Assembly (NCBI RefSeq): GCF_004340945.1
Contig: NZ_SLYD01000003.1
Coordinates: 434,001 to 498,000 of the forward strand
Source: Sphingomonas sp. PP-F2F-A104-K0414
Lineage (GTDB): Bacteria > Pseudomonadota > Alphaproteobacteria > Sphingomonadales > Sphingomonadaceae
DNA: 64,000 nucleotides
Reading direction: 5' to 3'
Part shown: positions 9,409-18,764 of the stretch, piece by piece
How the letters are laid out: the number at the start of each line of letters is the position of its first letter
How positions within the stretch are numbered: the first letter of the stretch is position 1
The notes under the pieces: generated by a model
What the model saw: the letters and a program-made list of their open reading frames with translations, nothing else
What the model was told of the DNA's origin: nothing
Database searches by the model: none
Position numbers and translations under genes: made by a program

Positions 9409-10392
9409 TCAGCTACGGATGAACGCCAGGATATCCGGGTTCAGCACATCGGCGTGGATCGTTGCCATGCCGTGCGGATAGCCGGGATAGGTCTTGATCG
9501 AGCCGTTCTTGAGCAGCTTGACCGCCATCCGCCCGGTCGTATCGATCGGGCAGACCTGGTCGTCCTCGCCGTGCAGGATCAGCACGGGCTGGTCGATCGA
9601 TTGCAGATCGGCGGTGAAGTCGGTGTCGGCGAACGCGGTGATGCAGTCATATTGCGCCTTGATGTCGCCGACCATCGCCTGCCGCATCCAGTTGGCGGAG
9701 ACGGCGGGCAGGATTTTGGCGCCGGCGCGGTTGAAACCGTAGAACGGGCCGGTCGCGAATCCGTTGTAGAAGTCCGCGCGATTGGCGGCGGTGCCGGCGC
9801 GGATGCCGTCGATCGCCTCGGGAGGCACGCCATTGGGGTTGGTCGGCGACCGCGTGAGCCGCGGCGGGATCGCGCCGATCAGCACCGCCTTGGCGACGCG
9901 GCCGTTGCTGCCATATTTCGCGACATAGCGGATCGCCTCGCCACCGCCGGTCGAGTGACCGATGTGGATGGCATTGCGCAAGCCCAGATGCGCGGTGACC
10001 GCCGCGACGTCGGCGGCATAGGTATCCATGTCGTTGCCGCTGGATGCCGGGCTCGACCGGCCATGCCCGCGACGATCATGCGCGATCACGCGATAGCCCT
10101 GCTGCGAGAAGAACATCATCTGCGTGTCCCAGTCGTCGCCACTGAGCGGCCAGCCATGATGAAACACGATCGGCTGCCCCGCGCCCCATTCCTTGTAGAA
10201 GATTTCGGTGCCATCCTTGACGGTGATCGTGCTCATGGTCTTGTCTCCTGCAGCGTGTTGACCGTGTTTCAGCGGACCGGCCATGCTTTCACCACCAAGC
10301 GCGAGCGCGGATATGATCGCGGTTCCCAAAAGAATATCGCGACGCGACCCACTGAGAAGTGGCTGTATTCCTGAATGCTTGGGCGTCGGCAT
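9409..10392 (-). CDS. alpha/beta hydrolase, non-haem chloroperoxidase type, Tat signal
   Basis: A 327-residue alpha/beta hydrolase. The N-terminus carries a twin-arginine leader (SRRDILLGTAIISALALG), so export of the folded protein is likely. The mature part has the HGWPLSGDDW oxyanion region, nucleophile elbow GHSTGGGE, the acid in LHGEDDQVCP and a late His in YPHGMA, all typical of the cofactor-free haloperoxidase/esterase group. The start at 10392 is needed for the Tat motif; an internal Met at residue 53 (MSTITVKDG) is where most cytoplasmic relatives begin, so the leader looks like an added module. Divergent from the GlxA-like regulator. Confidence 0.88.
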   Translation of the reverse strand: MPTPKHSGIQPLLSGSRRDILLGTAIISALALGGESMAGPLKHGQHAAGDKTMSTITVKDGTEIFYKEWGAGQPIVFHHGWPLSGDDWDTQMMFFSQQGYRVIAHDRRGHGRSSPASSGNDMDTYAADVAAVTAHLGLRNAIHIGHSTGGGEAIRYVAKYGSNGRVAKAVLIGAIPPRLTRSPTNPNGVPPEAIDGIRAGTAANRADFYNGFATGPFYGFNRAGAKILPAVSANWMRQAMVGDIKAQYDCITAFADTDFTADLQSIDQPVLILHGEDDQVCPIDTTGRMAVKLLKNGSIKTYPGYPHGMATIHADVLNPDILAFIRS

Positions 10393-10500
10393 GGTGTGAT
10401 CCCCGAATAGTGTCGGCGTGTTGCCGCCATGGGTGTATTAACTTGCATCTATTACGGGCGTGACGGGCCGAACTGACAAAACGCGGGGGAAAACTGACAA

Positions 10501-11529
10501 ATGACGACCCGAACCATCATCGCGCCCCGACCCGTGGAGATCGCCATCGTCGTGCGGGACAAGGTCATGCTCGGTATCGTCCACGGGCTGACCGACCTGT
10601 TCCGGATCACCGACGATCTGAGCCGGATGCGTCTGGGCGTGGATGCGCCGGTCGTTCGGCTCAGCCACTTCGCCGATACCGGCGCCGGCGGGATCATGCG
10701 GACCTTCGATACGGTCCCCGACGCGATCACAGTTACAGGCGCAGCTATCCAACCGGACATGCCTAGCGTCATCATCATTCCTCCGTGCGAGACCGCTGCG
10801 CTGGGTATCGAGACCGACCGCAAATGGTCGGACTGGCTCACGGCGCGTCATGCGGCGGGGGCGGTGCTAGGATCGATCTGTGGCGGGACGTTCCTGTTGG
10901 CGCAGACGGGGCTGCTCGACGGACGTCGCGCCACCACGCACCTGATCTGCGCACCCGATCTGGCGACGATGTTCCCCACCGTGCAGGTCGATTTCGACGC
11001 GTTGCTGACCGAGGAGGACGACCTGATCACGGTCGGCGGGGTGATGGCATGGACCGACCTCGGGCTCGTCGTCGTCCGGCGCTTGCTGGGTGCTGTCGCG
11101 ATGATGGAGACCGCGCGCTTCATGATGATCGATCCGCCGGGGCGGGAGCAGCGCTTCTACAGCACCTTCTCGCCCGAGATGGGACACGGCGATGCCGCGA
11201 TCCTGAAGACGCAGCGGCATTTGCATGCGCGCGGCCCGCTCAAGGCGAGCGTCACCGACATGGCTGGTTGGTCGGGGCTCGAATTGCGTACGTTCGCGCG
11301 GCGGTTCCATGGGGCCACGGGATTGCGGCCGAACGAATATCACCAGCGCCTGCGGATCGAAAAGGCCCGGGAGATGCTGGAGACGACGACGACGCCGATC
11401 AACCAGGTCGCGTATGATGTCGGGTATGGCGATCCGGGGTCGTTCCGCCTGACATTTTCCAAACTGATGGGGTTGAGCCCGCGGGACTATCGAAAGCGAT
11501 TTGGTCACACCGCTGGCTTGCAGCCCTGA
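10501..11529 (+). CDS. GlxA family transcriptional regulator (DJ-1/PfpI plus AraC HTH)
   Basis: A 342-residue regulator with an N-terminal DJ-1/PfpI-like domain (residues 10-190; GSICGGTFLLAQTGLLDGRRATTH around the nucleophile elbow) and a C-terminal double AraC helix-turn-helix ending in DVGYGDPGSFRLTFSKLMG. Such proteins sense small metabolites through the first domain. It is divergently oriented to the exported chloroperoxidase-like hydrolase with a 108-base shared spacer, so it likely regulates that gene. The ATG immediately follows an in-frame region without strong Shine-Dalgarno. Confidence 0.9.
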   Translation: MTTRTIIAPRPVEIAIVVRDKVMLGIVHGLTDLFRITDDLSRMRLGVDAPVVRLSHFADTGAGGIMRTFDTVPDAITVTGAAIQPDMPSVIIIPPCETAALGIETDRKWSDWLTARHAAGAVLGSICGGTFLLAQTGLLDGRRATTHLICAPDLATMFPTVQVDFDALLTEEDDLITVGGVMAWTDLGLVVVRRLLGAVAMMETARFMMIDPPGREQRFYSTFSPEMGHGDAAILKTQRHLHARGPLKASVTDMAGWSGLELRTFARRFHGATGLRPNEYHQRLRIEKAREMLETTTTPINQVAYDVGYGDPGSFRLTFSKLMGLSPRDYRKRFGHTAGLQP

Positions 11530-11581
11530 ACGCCAATGTATGGTCGCACGGAACGGGACATGGTGCGCGACCTGCCGATAG

Positions 11582-12466
11582 TCAGCGCGTTTCGTCGGGA
11601 TGAACCGCTGCGACCAGCGCCGTGATCGTGGGGGATTGCGCGAGCTCGTTCGGGTCGGCGTGCGGGGCGAAGACGAGGCCGATGTCGCGGGTGAAGTCGA
11701 AGCCCTCAAGATGTGCGCGGACGATGCCGGGCTCGCCGAAACAGTCGGGCATCACCGTGATGCCGAGGCCGGCGCGGACATAGCTCAGCGCCTTGTCGTC
11801 GCTGGTCGTGCGCGACGCGAACACCGGGCGCACGCCCCGCGTCGTAAAGAAGCGGCTGGTCTCGGGCAGCAGTTCGCAGTGGCGACGGACGATCATCGGA
11901 TCGTTGCCGAGTTCCTCTGCACGGATCACGTCGCGACCCGCGAACGGGTGCGCGGTGCCGAGAGCGAGGCTGTAGCCCTCGGTAAAGAGCCGTTGGCTGG
12001 CGTAATCGTCGCCATCGCGCAGTAGCATCAGCGCGACGTCGATCCGGCCGCGTGCGAGCCGCTCGCGCAGGTCGCGCTCCTTGCCCTCGACGATCTCGAT
12101 CTGGCTGCCTGCACCGCGCGACCGATGCTCGCGCATAAAACCCTCGATCCAGCGGCGCGGCGTCGTCGCCAGCACGCCGAGCCGCAGCGTCTGCTGGGTT
12201 GGCGTGCCGATCACCTCGCGCTCGGCAGCGGCGAAGGTCGCCTCGATCGTGCGGGCATGGGAGACCAGCCGCGCGCCGGCATCGGTCAGCGCGACGCGCC
12301 GGTTGGTGCGGTTGAACAGCGGGTGGCCCAGCGCGGTTTCGAGCTTGGCGATCCCGACCGACAAAGTAGGCTGCGACACGTTGCAGGCCGCCGCCGCCCG
12401 CGAGAAGTTGCCGGTATCGATGACGGATAGGAAATACCGCAGATGATAGCGATCGATCATAGACAT
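11582..12466 (-). CDS. LysR family transcriptional regulator
   Basis: A 294-residue LysR protein with an N-terminal HTH (YFLSVIDTGNFSRAAAACNV, SQPTLSVGIAKLE) and a substrate-binding domain. It is read away from the isovalerate/leucine operon across only 87 bases, so it is the best candidate for its regulator. The C-terminus converges on the GlxA-like gene. Effector unknown; an acyl-CoA or branched-chain intermediate would be the obvious guess, by context only. Confidence 0.9.
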   Translation of the reverse strand: MSMIDRYHLRYFLSVIDTGNFSRAAAACNVSQPTLSVGIAKLETALGHPLFNRTNRRVALTDAGARLVSHARTIEATFAAAEREVIGTPTQQTLRLGVLATTPRRWIEGFMREHRSRGAGSQIEIVEGKERDLRERLARGRIDVALMLLRDGDDYASQRLFTEGYSLALGTAHPFAGRDVIRAEELGNDPMIVRRHCELLPETSRFFTTRGVRPVFASRTTSDDKALSYVRAGLGITVMPDCFGEPGIVRAHLEGFDFTRDIGLVFAPHADPNELAQSPTITALVAAVHPDETR

Positions 12467-12553
12467 TATCTATAGCGTTGATCGCGATCTTTCAATTTTC
12501 CAGCGATCGGGCGATCCCGTACATGGTCGGCAAAAGATCGACAGGAGATGATG

Positions 12554-13723
12554 ATGGCAGACCTGAATTTCGGGCTCGGCGAGATGGCCGACACGATCCG
12601 CGACACCACGCGGCGGTTCGCGCTCGACCGGATCGAGCCGATCGCGGCGCGCATCGATGCCGAGGACAGTTTTCCCCGCGAGCTATGGCCCGAAATGGGC
12701 GCGCTCGGGCTGCATGGCATCACCGTCGAGGAAAAGGATGGCGGGCTCGGGCTTGGCTATCTCGAGCATCTGATCGCGTGCGAGGAGATCAGCCGGTCGT
12801 CCGCATCGGTCGGGCTCAGCTATGGCGCGCATTCGAACCTGTGCGTCAACCAGATCCGCCGCTGGGGGTCGCCCGAGCAGAAGGCGAAATACCTGCCCAA
12901 GCTGATCTCCGGCGAGCATGTCGGCAGCCTTGCCATGTCGGAAGCGGGCGCGGGCTCGGACGTCGTGTCGATGAAGCTGCGCGCGGACAAGGTCGATGGC
13001 GGCTGGCGGCTCAACGGCACCAAGTTCTGGATCACCAACGCGACCTATGCTGACACGCTGGTCGTGTACGCCAAGACGATCCCCGACGCCGGATCGAAGG
13101 GCATCACCGCGTTCCTGATCGAGAAGGATTTCGCGGGCTTCTCGATCGGGCAGAAGATCGACAAGGTCGGGATGCGCGGATCGCCGACTGCCGAGTTGGT
13201 GTTCGACGATTGCTTCGTGGCGGAGAGCCAAGTGATGGGCCCGCTCAACGGCGGCGTCGGCGTGCTGATGTCGGGGCTGGATTATGAGCGCGTGGTGCTG
13301 TCAGGCATCCAGCTCGGGATCATGCAGGCCTGTCTCGACGTGGTGCTGCCCTATGTTCGCGAGCGGAAGCAGTTCGGGCGGCCGATCGGCGAATTCCAGC
13401 TGATGCAGGCGAAGATCGCGGACATGTACGTCGCGCTCAATTCGTCGCGTGCGTACGTCTATGCGGTCGCCAAGGCGTGCGACGCGGGCCAGACGACGCG
13501 GTTCGATGCGGCGGGGTGTATCCTGCTGGCGTCCGAGAACGCGGTGAAGGTCGCGAACGAGGCGATCCAGGCGCTGGGCGGTGCGGGCTATACCAAGGAC
13601 TGGCCGGTCGAGCGCTATTGGCGCGACGCCAAGCTGCTCGATATCGGTGCGGGGACGAACGAGGTCCGCCGGATGCTGGTCGGGCGCGAGCTGATCGGCC
13701 ACGACGCGCCTAAGGCCCAGTAA
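12554..13723 (+). CDS. ivd: isovaleryl-CoA dehydrogenase
   Basis: A 389-residue acyl-CoA dehydrogenase that oxidises isovaleryl-CoA to 3-methylcrotonyl-CoA with FAD in leucine breakdown. The catalytic Glu sits in [11 protein letters not shown], the position typical of isovaleryl-CoA dehydrogenases rather than the C-terminal Glu of other acyl-CoA dehydrogenases; SMSEAG-like flavin motif is [11 protein letters not shown], and the C-terminal [17 protein letters not shown] is canonical. Three ATGs in a row occur (12548, 12551, 12554); AGGAG ends at 12547, so the third is best spaced. First gene of a six-gene operon. Confidence 0.95.
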   Translation: MADLNFGLGEMADTIRDTTRRFALDRIEPIAARIDAEDSFPRELWPEMGALGLHGITVEEKDGGLGLGYLEHLIACEEISRSSASVGLSYGAHSNLCVNQIRRWGSPEQKAKYLPKLISGEHVGSLAMSEAGAGSDVVSMKLRADKVDGGWRLNGTKFWITNATYADTLVVYAKTIPDAGSKGITAFLIEKDFAGFSIGQKIDKVGMRGSPTAELVFDDCFVAESQVMGPLNGGVGVLMSGLDYERVVLSGIQLGIMQACLDVVLPYVRERKQFGRPIGEFQLMQAKIADMYVALNSSRAYVYAVAKACDAGQTTRFDAAGCILLASENAVKVANEAIQALGGAGYTKDWPVERYWRDAKLLDIGAGTNEVRRMLVGRELIGHDAPKAQ

Positions 13724-15318
13724 TGCCGACGCTCACGACACAGGTCGATGCGACGTCCGAGGCGTTCCAGGCGAACGCCGCGCATAACCGGGCGCTGGCG
13801 GAGACGCTGCGCGCAACCATCGCGAAGACCGCCTTGGGTGGGTCGGAACAGCATCGTGCGCGGCATGTGTCACGCGGGAAGCTGTTGCCGCGCGACCGCG
13901 TCGAGCGGTTGCTCGATCCGGGTTCGCCGTTCCTGGAGGTCGGTGCGCTGGCGTCGAACGGCATGTACGACGACGGCGCCCCCGGTGCGGGGATGATCGC
14001 CGGGATCGGTCGCGTGTCGGGGCGCGAGTGCATGATCGTCGCGAACGACGCCACCGTGAAGGGCGGCGCCTATTATCCGATGACCGTGAAGAAGCATCTG
14101 CGCGCGCAGGAGATCGCGCGCGAAAACCGGCTGCCGTGCATCTATCTGGTCGACAGCGGCGGCGCCAATCTGCCGCATCAGGCGGAGGTGTTTCCCGACC
14201 GCGATCACTTCGGCCGGATCTTCTTCAACCAGGCGCAGATGTCTGCCGAGGGCATCGCGCAGATCGCCTGCGTGATGGGAAGCTGCACCGCGGGCGGTGC
14301 CTATGTGCCGGCGATGTCGGACGAGAGCGTCATCGTCCGCAACCAGGGCACGATCTTCCTCGCCGGGCCGCCGCTGGTGAAGGCGGCCACGGGCGAGGTG
14401 ATCTCGGCCGAGGAACTGGGCGGCGCGGAAACGCATGGCCGCAAGTCGGGCGTGGTCGATCATGTCGCGGAGAATGACGAGCACGCGCTGCTGATCGTCC
14501 GCGATATCGTCGCGACGCTCAACCATCCGAAGACCGTCGACATCGAGATCGCCGCGCCGCGCGCGCCCAAATACGATCCGGCGGAGCTGTACGGTATCGT
14601 GCCGCAGGACGTTCGCGCACCCTATGACGTGCGCGAGGTGATCGCGCGGATCGTCGACGGCTCGGAGTTCCACGAGTTCAAGGCGTTATACGGCACCACG
14701 TTGGTGTGCGGATTCGCGAAGATCTGGGGCATGCCGGTCGCGATCCTCGCCAACAACGGCGTGTTGTTTTCGGAGTCGGCTCTTAAGGGCGCCCATTTCA
14801 TCGAACTCGCCTGCCAGCGCCGCATCCCCCTGCTGTTCCTCCAGAACATCTCCGGCTTCATGGTCGGCGGCAAATACGAGGCGGAGGGGATCGCCAAGAA
14901 CGGCGCCAAGCTGGTGACCGCGGTGGCGACCGCGTCGGTGCCCAAGATCACGGTGTTGATCGGCGGCAGCTTCGGCGCGGGCAATTACGGGATGTGCGGG
15001 CGTGCGTTTGCCCCGCGTTTCCTGTTCACCTGGCCCAATGCGCGTATCTCGGTGATGGGCGGCGAGCAGGCCGCGAGCGTGCTGGCGACCGTCCACCGCG
15101 ACGCGGACAGCTGGACGCCTGAGCAGGCCGAGGCCTTCAAGGCGCCGGTCCGCCAGAAATACGAGGACGAGGGCAATCCCTATTACGCCACCGCGCGGCT
15201 GTGGGACGACGGTATCATCGACCCCGCGCAGACCCGCGATGTGCTCGGTCTCGCCCTTTCCGCCACGCTGAACGCGCCGATCCCCGAGCGCGCGCAGTTC
15301 GGCCTGTTCCGGATGTGA
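13723..15318 (+). CDS. mccB: methylcrotonyl-CoA carboxylase, carboxyltransferase (beta) subunit
   Basis: A 531-residue carboxyltransferase that moves CO2 from biotin to 3-methylcrotonyl-CoA, forming 3-methylglutaconyl-CoA. Two crotonase-like halves are visible; [16 protein letters not shown] and [16 protein letters not shown] form the oxyanion/acyl-CoA pockets typical of MCC-beta. The ATG overlaps the ivd stop codon (TAATG), so translation is coupled. Its stop overlaps the start of the barstar-like gene. Confidence 0.95.
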   Translation: MPTLTTQVDATSEAFQANAAHNRALAETLRATIAKTALGGSEQHRARHVSRGKLLPRDRVERLLDPGSPFLEVGALASNGMYDDGAPGAGMIAGIGRVSGRECMIVANDATVKGGAYYPMTVKKHLRAQEIARENRLPCIYLVDSGGANLPHQAEVFPDRDHFGRIFFNQAQMSAEGIAQIACVMGSCTAGGAYVPAMSDESVIVRNQGTIFLAGPPLVKAATGEVISAEELGGAETHGRKSGVVDHVAENDEHALLIVRDIVATLNHPKTVDIEIAAPRAPKYDPAELYGIVPQDVRAPYDVREVIARIVDGSEFHEFKALYGTTLVCGFAKIWGMPVAILANNGVLFSESALKGAHFIELACQRRIPLLFLQNISGFMVGGKYEAEGIAKNGAKLVTAVATASVPKITVLIGGSFGAGNYGMCGRAFAPRFLFTWPNARISVMGGEQAASVLATVHRDADSWTPEQAEAFKAPVRQKYEDEGNPYYATARLWDDGIIDPAQTRDVLGLALSATLNAPIPERAQFGLFRM

Positions 15319-15599
15319 TGGGCATGGACCTGACCATCGACGGCGCGACGGTTGCCGACGAGGCCGCCTTCCATACGCTGATCCGCGAGGCATCGGGCGT
15401 TGAGTGGTATGGCGGCAGTCTCGACGCGTTGTTCGACCTGCTCGTAGCCGTCGTCGCGCCGCCGATCCGCCTGCACATCGTCAACGCCGCAGCAGCGCGC
15501 GCGACGATCGGCGCGCGGTTCGACCGTATCGTCACCGTCATCCTGGACGCGGTCGCCGAACGTGGCACCGACGCCGTCGCCCTGCGACTGGAGAGTTAA
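15318..15599 (+). CDS. barstar family protein
   Basis: A 93-residue protein with the barstar fold pattern: an N-terminal strand (MDLTIDGATV), helix, then WYGGSLDALFDLL, which corresponds to the conserved Y-G-x-N-L-D-A-L-W-D region that plugs barnase-type ribonucleases. Barstars inhibit secreted or effector RNases. No barnase-like gene is visible anywhere in the window. It lies between the two carboxylase subunit genes, overlapping mccB by one base at its ATG (15318; a second ATG at 15324 is possible) and ending two bases before mccA. It is therefore co-translated with the operon. Confidence 0.85.
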   Translation: MGMDLTIDGATVADEAAFHTLIREASGVEWYGGSLDALFDLLVAVVAPPIRLHIVNAAAARATIGARFDRIVTVILDAVAERGTDAVALRLES

Positions 15600-15601
15600 G
15601 C

Positions 15602-17473
15602 ATGATCCAGAGTCTCCTTATCGCCAATCGCGGCGAGATCGCCCGCCGCATCATCCGCACCGCACGACGGCTCGGCATCCGCACGATCGCGGTGCATTCC
15701 GACGTCGACGCCGGCATGCCGTTCGTGCGCGAGGCCGACGAGGCGGTGTGCATCGGCACCGCGGCGGCGACCGACAGCTATCTGCGGCAGGACCGCCTGC
15801 TGCAGGCGGCGCGCACCACCGGTGCGGAGGCGATCCACCCCGGCTACGGCTTCCTGTCGGAGAATGCCGAGTTCGCCGAGAGCGTGATCGCTGCCGGTCT
15901 TGTGTGGGTCGGTGCGCCGCCCGCCGCGATCCGCGCGATGGGGCTGAAGGACGCCGCCAAGGAGCGGATGATCGCCGCGGGGGTGCCCGTCACGCCGGGT
16001 TATCTCGGGGCGGACCAGTCACCTGAGCGCCTGCAAGCAGAGGCCGACGCGATCGGCTATCCGGTGCTCATCAAGGCAGTGGCGGGCGGCGGTGGCAAGG
16101 GCATGCGCAAGGTCGATGCCGCGGCCGACTTCGCCGAGATGCTGGAGAGCTGCAAGCGCGAAGCCGCCGCGTCGTTCGGCAACACGCAGGTGCTGATCGA
16201 GAAATACATCCTCTCGCCGCGCCACATCGAGGTGCAGGTGTTCGGCGATACGCACGGGCAGGCGGTCCATCTGTTCGAGCGCGACTGTTCGCTGCAACGC
16301 CGCCACCAGAAGGTGATCGAGGAAGCCCCCGCACCCGGCATGGACGATGCGACGCGCGCCGCGGTCTGCGAGGCGGCCGTGAAGGCGGCGCGTGCGGTCG
16401 ACTATGTCGGCGCGGGAACGATCGAGTTCATCGCCGACGGATCGGACGGCCTGCGCGCCGACCGGATCTGGTTCATGGAGATGAACACCCGGCTCCAGGT
16501 CGAGCATCCGGTGACCGAGGCGATCACCGGGCAGGACCTGGTCGAGTGGCAGTTGCGCGTCGCGAGCGGCGAACCTCTGCCGAAGCGACAGGACGAGCTG
16601 TCGATCACCGGCTGGGCGATGGAAGCGCGGCTTTATGCGGAGAACCCGAGCACGGGGTTCCTGCCGTCGACCGGCCCGCTCGACCGGCTGCGCTTTCCGG
16701 ACGGCGTCCGGATCGACAGCGGTGTCGAGCAAGGGGGCGAGGTCACGCCCTATTACGACCCGATGATCGCAAAGCTGATCGTCCACGGCGCGACCCGCGG
16801 CGAAGCTGCAGCCAAGCTTGCGTCGGCGGCGCGCGGCACGCAGGTCTGGCCGGTCAGGACCAACGCCGCCTTCCTCGCGCGTGCCGCGGCGCATCCCGAT
16901 TTCGTCGCGGGGCGGGTCGATACCGGGTTCATCGAGCGTCATGTCGATGCGCTGATCCCGGCGGCAGAGCCTTCGCCGGCTGTGCTGGCGGCGGCGGCGG
17001 CGGCGATCCTGCCTGCCGTGACCGGCGATCCCTGGACCAGCCTGCGTGGGTTCCGCACCAATGCGGCGCCGTCCTCGCAGGTCGCAGTCGAGGTCGCGGG
17101 CAAGCCGTATCTGGTGACCGGCGACCAGGCGTCGGCGGCGGTCGTTGCGGACGGCGTGCTGTTCCTCGACGGCGAGGCGTGGCCGTTCGGTCCGCGCCGT
17201 GCCGACCACATCGCCGGTGCGGGCGAGGGCGATGGCGCGATCCTGGCGCCCATGCCAGGCCGGGTTATCGCGGTGCTGGTCGAGGCCGGGCAGGCGGTGA
17301 CCAAGGGCCAGCGGATGCTGGTGCTCGAGGCGATGAAGATGGAGCAGGCGTTGCTCGCGCCGTTCGATGGCGTCGTCGCGGAACTGAAGGTAACCGAAGG
17401 CGCGCAGGTATCCGAAGGCACGATGCTCGCGCGCATCGACAAGTTGGTGCCGAGCAACGGGGAGAGCGAATGA
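15602..17473 (+). CDS. mccA: methylcrotonyl-CoA carboxylase, biotin-containing (alpha) subunit
   Basis: A 623-residue biotin-dependent carboxylase subunit. Order: biotin carboxylase N-domain (IANRGEIARRI), ATP-grasp (GGGGKGMRKV, EMNTRLQVEHPVTE), C-terminal carboxylase domain, BT-type linker, and a biotinyl domain with EAMKMEQ where Lys579 is the biotinylation site. It charges biotin with bicarbonate using ATP and works with MccB. The ATG at 15602 (MIQSLLIANRGE) is set by the family N-terminus; an open extension upstream overlaps the barstar gene and is not real. Confidence 0.95.
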   Translation: MIQSLLIANRGEIARRIIRTARRLGIRTIAVHSDVDAGMPFVREADEAVCIGTAAATDSYLRQDRLLQAARTTGAEAIHPGYGFLSENAEFAESVIAAGLVWVGAPPAAIRAMGLKDAAKERMIAAGVPVTPGYLGADQSPERLQAEADAIGYPVLIKAVAGGGGKGMRKVDAAADFAEMLESCKREAAASFGNTQVLIEKYILSPRHIEVQVFGDTHGQAVHLFERDCSLQRRHQKVIEEAPAPGMDDATRAAVCEAAVKAARAVDYVGAGTIEFIADGSDGLRADRIWFMEMNTRLQVEHPVTEAITGQDLVEWQLRVASGEPLPKRQDELSITGWAMEARLYAENPSTGFLPSTGPLDRLRFPDGVRIDSGVEQGGEVTPYYDPMIAKLIVHGATRGEAAAKLASAARGTQVWPVRTNAAFLARAAAHPDFVAGRVDTGFIERHVDALIPAAEPSPAVLAAAAAAILPAVTGDPWTSLRGFRTNAAPSSQVAVEVAGKPYLVTGDQASAAVVADGVLFLDGEAWPFGPRRADHIAGAGEGDGAILAPMPGRVIAVLVEAGQAVTKGQRMLVLEAMKMEQALLAPFDGVVAELKVTEGAQVSEGTMLARIDKLVPSNGESE

Positions 17474-17925
17474 TGGCCGGGCGTTTCTACGACGACTGGG
17501 CGGTCGGCGACACGATCGTCCACGAAATCCGTCGCACCGTGACCGAGACCGACAATCTGCTGTTCACGGTGATGACGCACAACCCGCAGCCTTTGCACCT
17601 CGATGCCGAGGCCGCGCGCGCGAGCGAGTTCGGCCAAATCCTGGTCAACGGTACCTTCACCTTTGCGCTGATGGTCGGGCTGTCGGTGGGCGACACCACG
17701 CTCGGCACGCTGGTCGCCAACCTAGGCTACGACAAGCTCGTGATGCCGAAGCCGGTGTTCATCGGCGACACGCTGCGCGCCGAGACCGAGGTGCATGCGC
17801 TCAAGGAGAGCCGGTCGCGACCCGATGCGGGGATCGTCACGTTCGCGCACCGCCTGCTCAACCAGCGCGACGAGATCGTGTGCCAGTGCCTGCGCAGCGC
17901 GCTGATCAAGCGGTCGCCGGCATGA
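17470..17925 (+). CDS. MaoC family dehydratase
   Basis: A 151-residue single hot-dog-fold hydratase. The motif region HNPQPLHLDAEAARASEFGQILVNG matches the MaoC (R)-hydratase Asp/His site and the following substrate-gate. It overlaps the mccA stop by four bases (ATGA) and is itself overlapped by the next gene. In leucine/isovalerate clusters this kind of enzyme probably acts on an enoyl-CoA intermediate; it may stand in for the usual methylglutaconyl-CoA hydratase, which is not seen here. That role is inferred from context. Confidence 0.88.
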   Translation: MMAGRFYDDWAVGDTIVHEIRRTVTETDNLLFTVMTHNPQPLHLDAEAARASEFGQILVNGTFTFALMVGLSVGDTTLGTLVANLGYDKLVMPKPVFIGDTLRAETEVHALKESRSRPDAGIVTFAHRLLNQRDEIVCQCLRSALIKRSPA

Positions 17926-18764
17926 GGTTGCGATCGCTGCTGTTCGTGCCCGGCGATCGGCCCGAGCGGTTCGACAAGGCCGCGGCGAGTGGTGCCGACG
18001 CGCTGATCCTCGACCTAGAGGATTCGGTGGCGGCATCGGCCAAGGACGCCGCGCGAGCGGCGGTCGCGGCGCGGTTGCGCACGGAGCGGGGTGGGGTCGC
18101 GGTCTTCGTTCGGATCAACCCGCTCGATACCGATCTGAGCAGCGAAGACCTCGTGGCGCTGCGCGGCCTCTCGCCGGACGCAATCGTGCTGCCCAAGGCG
18201 GAAGGGGCGGCCAGCGTTCGCTTGCTTGCAGAGCGGCTAACCGAGGGAGGGATCGACGCGCCGATCCTGCCGATCGCAACCGAGACCCCGGCCGCGATCT
18301 TCCAACTCGGCAGCTATGCTGGGTGTGGCGTGGCGCTCGCCGGGCTGACCTGGGGGGCGGAGGACCTGCCCGCCGCGATTGGCGCGGCAACCTCGCGTGA
18401 GGACGATGGCCGCTATACCGCGCCGTATGAGATGGTGCGGTCGCTGGCGCTGTTCGGCGCGCATGCGGCGGGGGTACCGGCGATCGAGACGGTCTACCCC
18501 GCGTTTCGCGATGTGGAGGGGCTGGCGGCATATGCAAAGCGCGCGGCGCGCGATGGTTTCACGGGCATGATGGCGATCCACCCGGCGCAGGTGGCGACGA
18601 TCAACGCGGCGTTTACGCCCGATGCGGCGCAGATCGCACATGCGCACGCGATCGTCGCTGCCTTCGCTGCACAACCGGAGGCAGGCGCATTGCAGGTCGA
18701 TGGTCGGATGGTGGACGCACCACATCTAAAGCAGGCACGCCGGATACTCGACCGCGCAACGTAG
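17922..18764 (+). CDS. HpcH/HpaI aldolase, CitE-like CoA ester lyase
   Basis: A 280-residue TIM-barrel lyase of the CitE group. MRLRSLLFVPGDRPERFDKA at the start, LDLEDSVA (metal-binding Asp/Glu), the RINP segment and the late GMMAIHPAQV motif are all present. Related enzymes split malyl-, citramalyl- or 3-hydroxy-3-methylglutaryl-like CoA esters. As last gene of the operon, and with no HMG-CoA lyase of the HMGL type seen, it could cleave the terminal intermediate of leucine breakdown. The ATG at 17922 overlaps the MaoC stop (ATGA). Confidence 0.88.
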   Translation: MRLRSLLFVPGDRPERFDKAAASGADALILDLEDSVAASAKDAARAAVAARLRTERGGVAVFVRINPLDTDLSSEDLVALRGLSPDAIVLPKAEGAASVRLLAERLTEGGIDAPILPIATETPAAIFQLGSYAGCGVALAGLTWGAEDLPAAIGAATSREDDGRYTAPYEMVRSLALFGAHAAGVPAIETVYPAFRDVEGLAAYAKRAARDGFTGMMAIHPAQVATINAAFTPDAAQIAHAHAIVAAFAAQPEAGALQVDGRMVDAPHLKQARRILDRAT

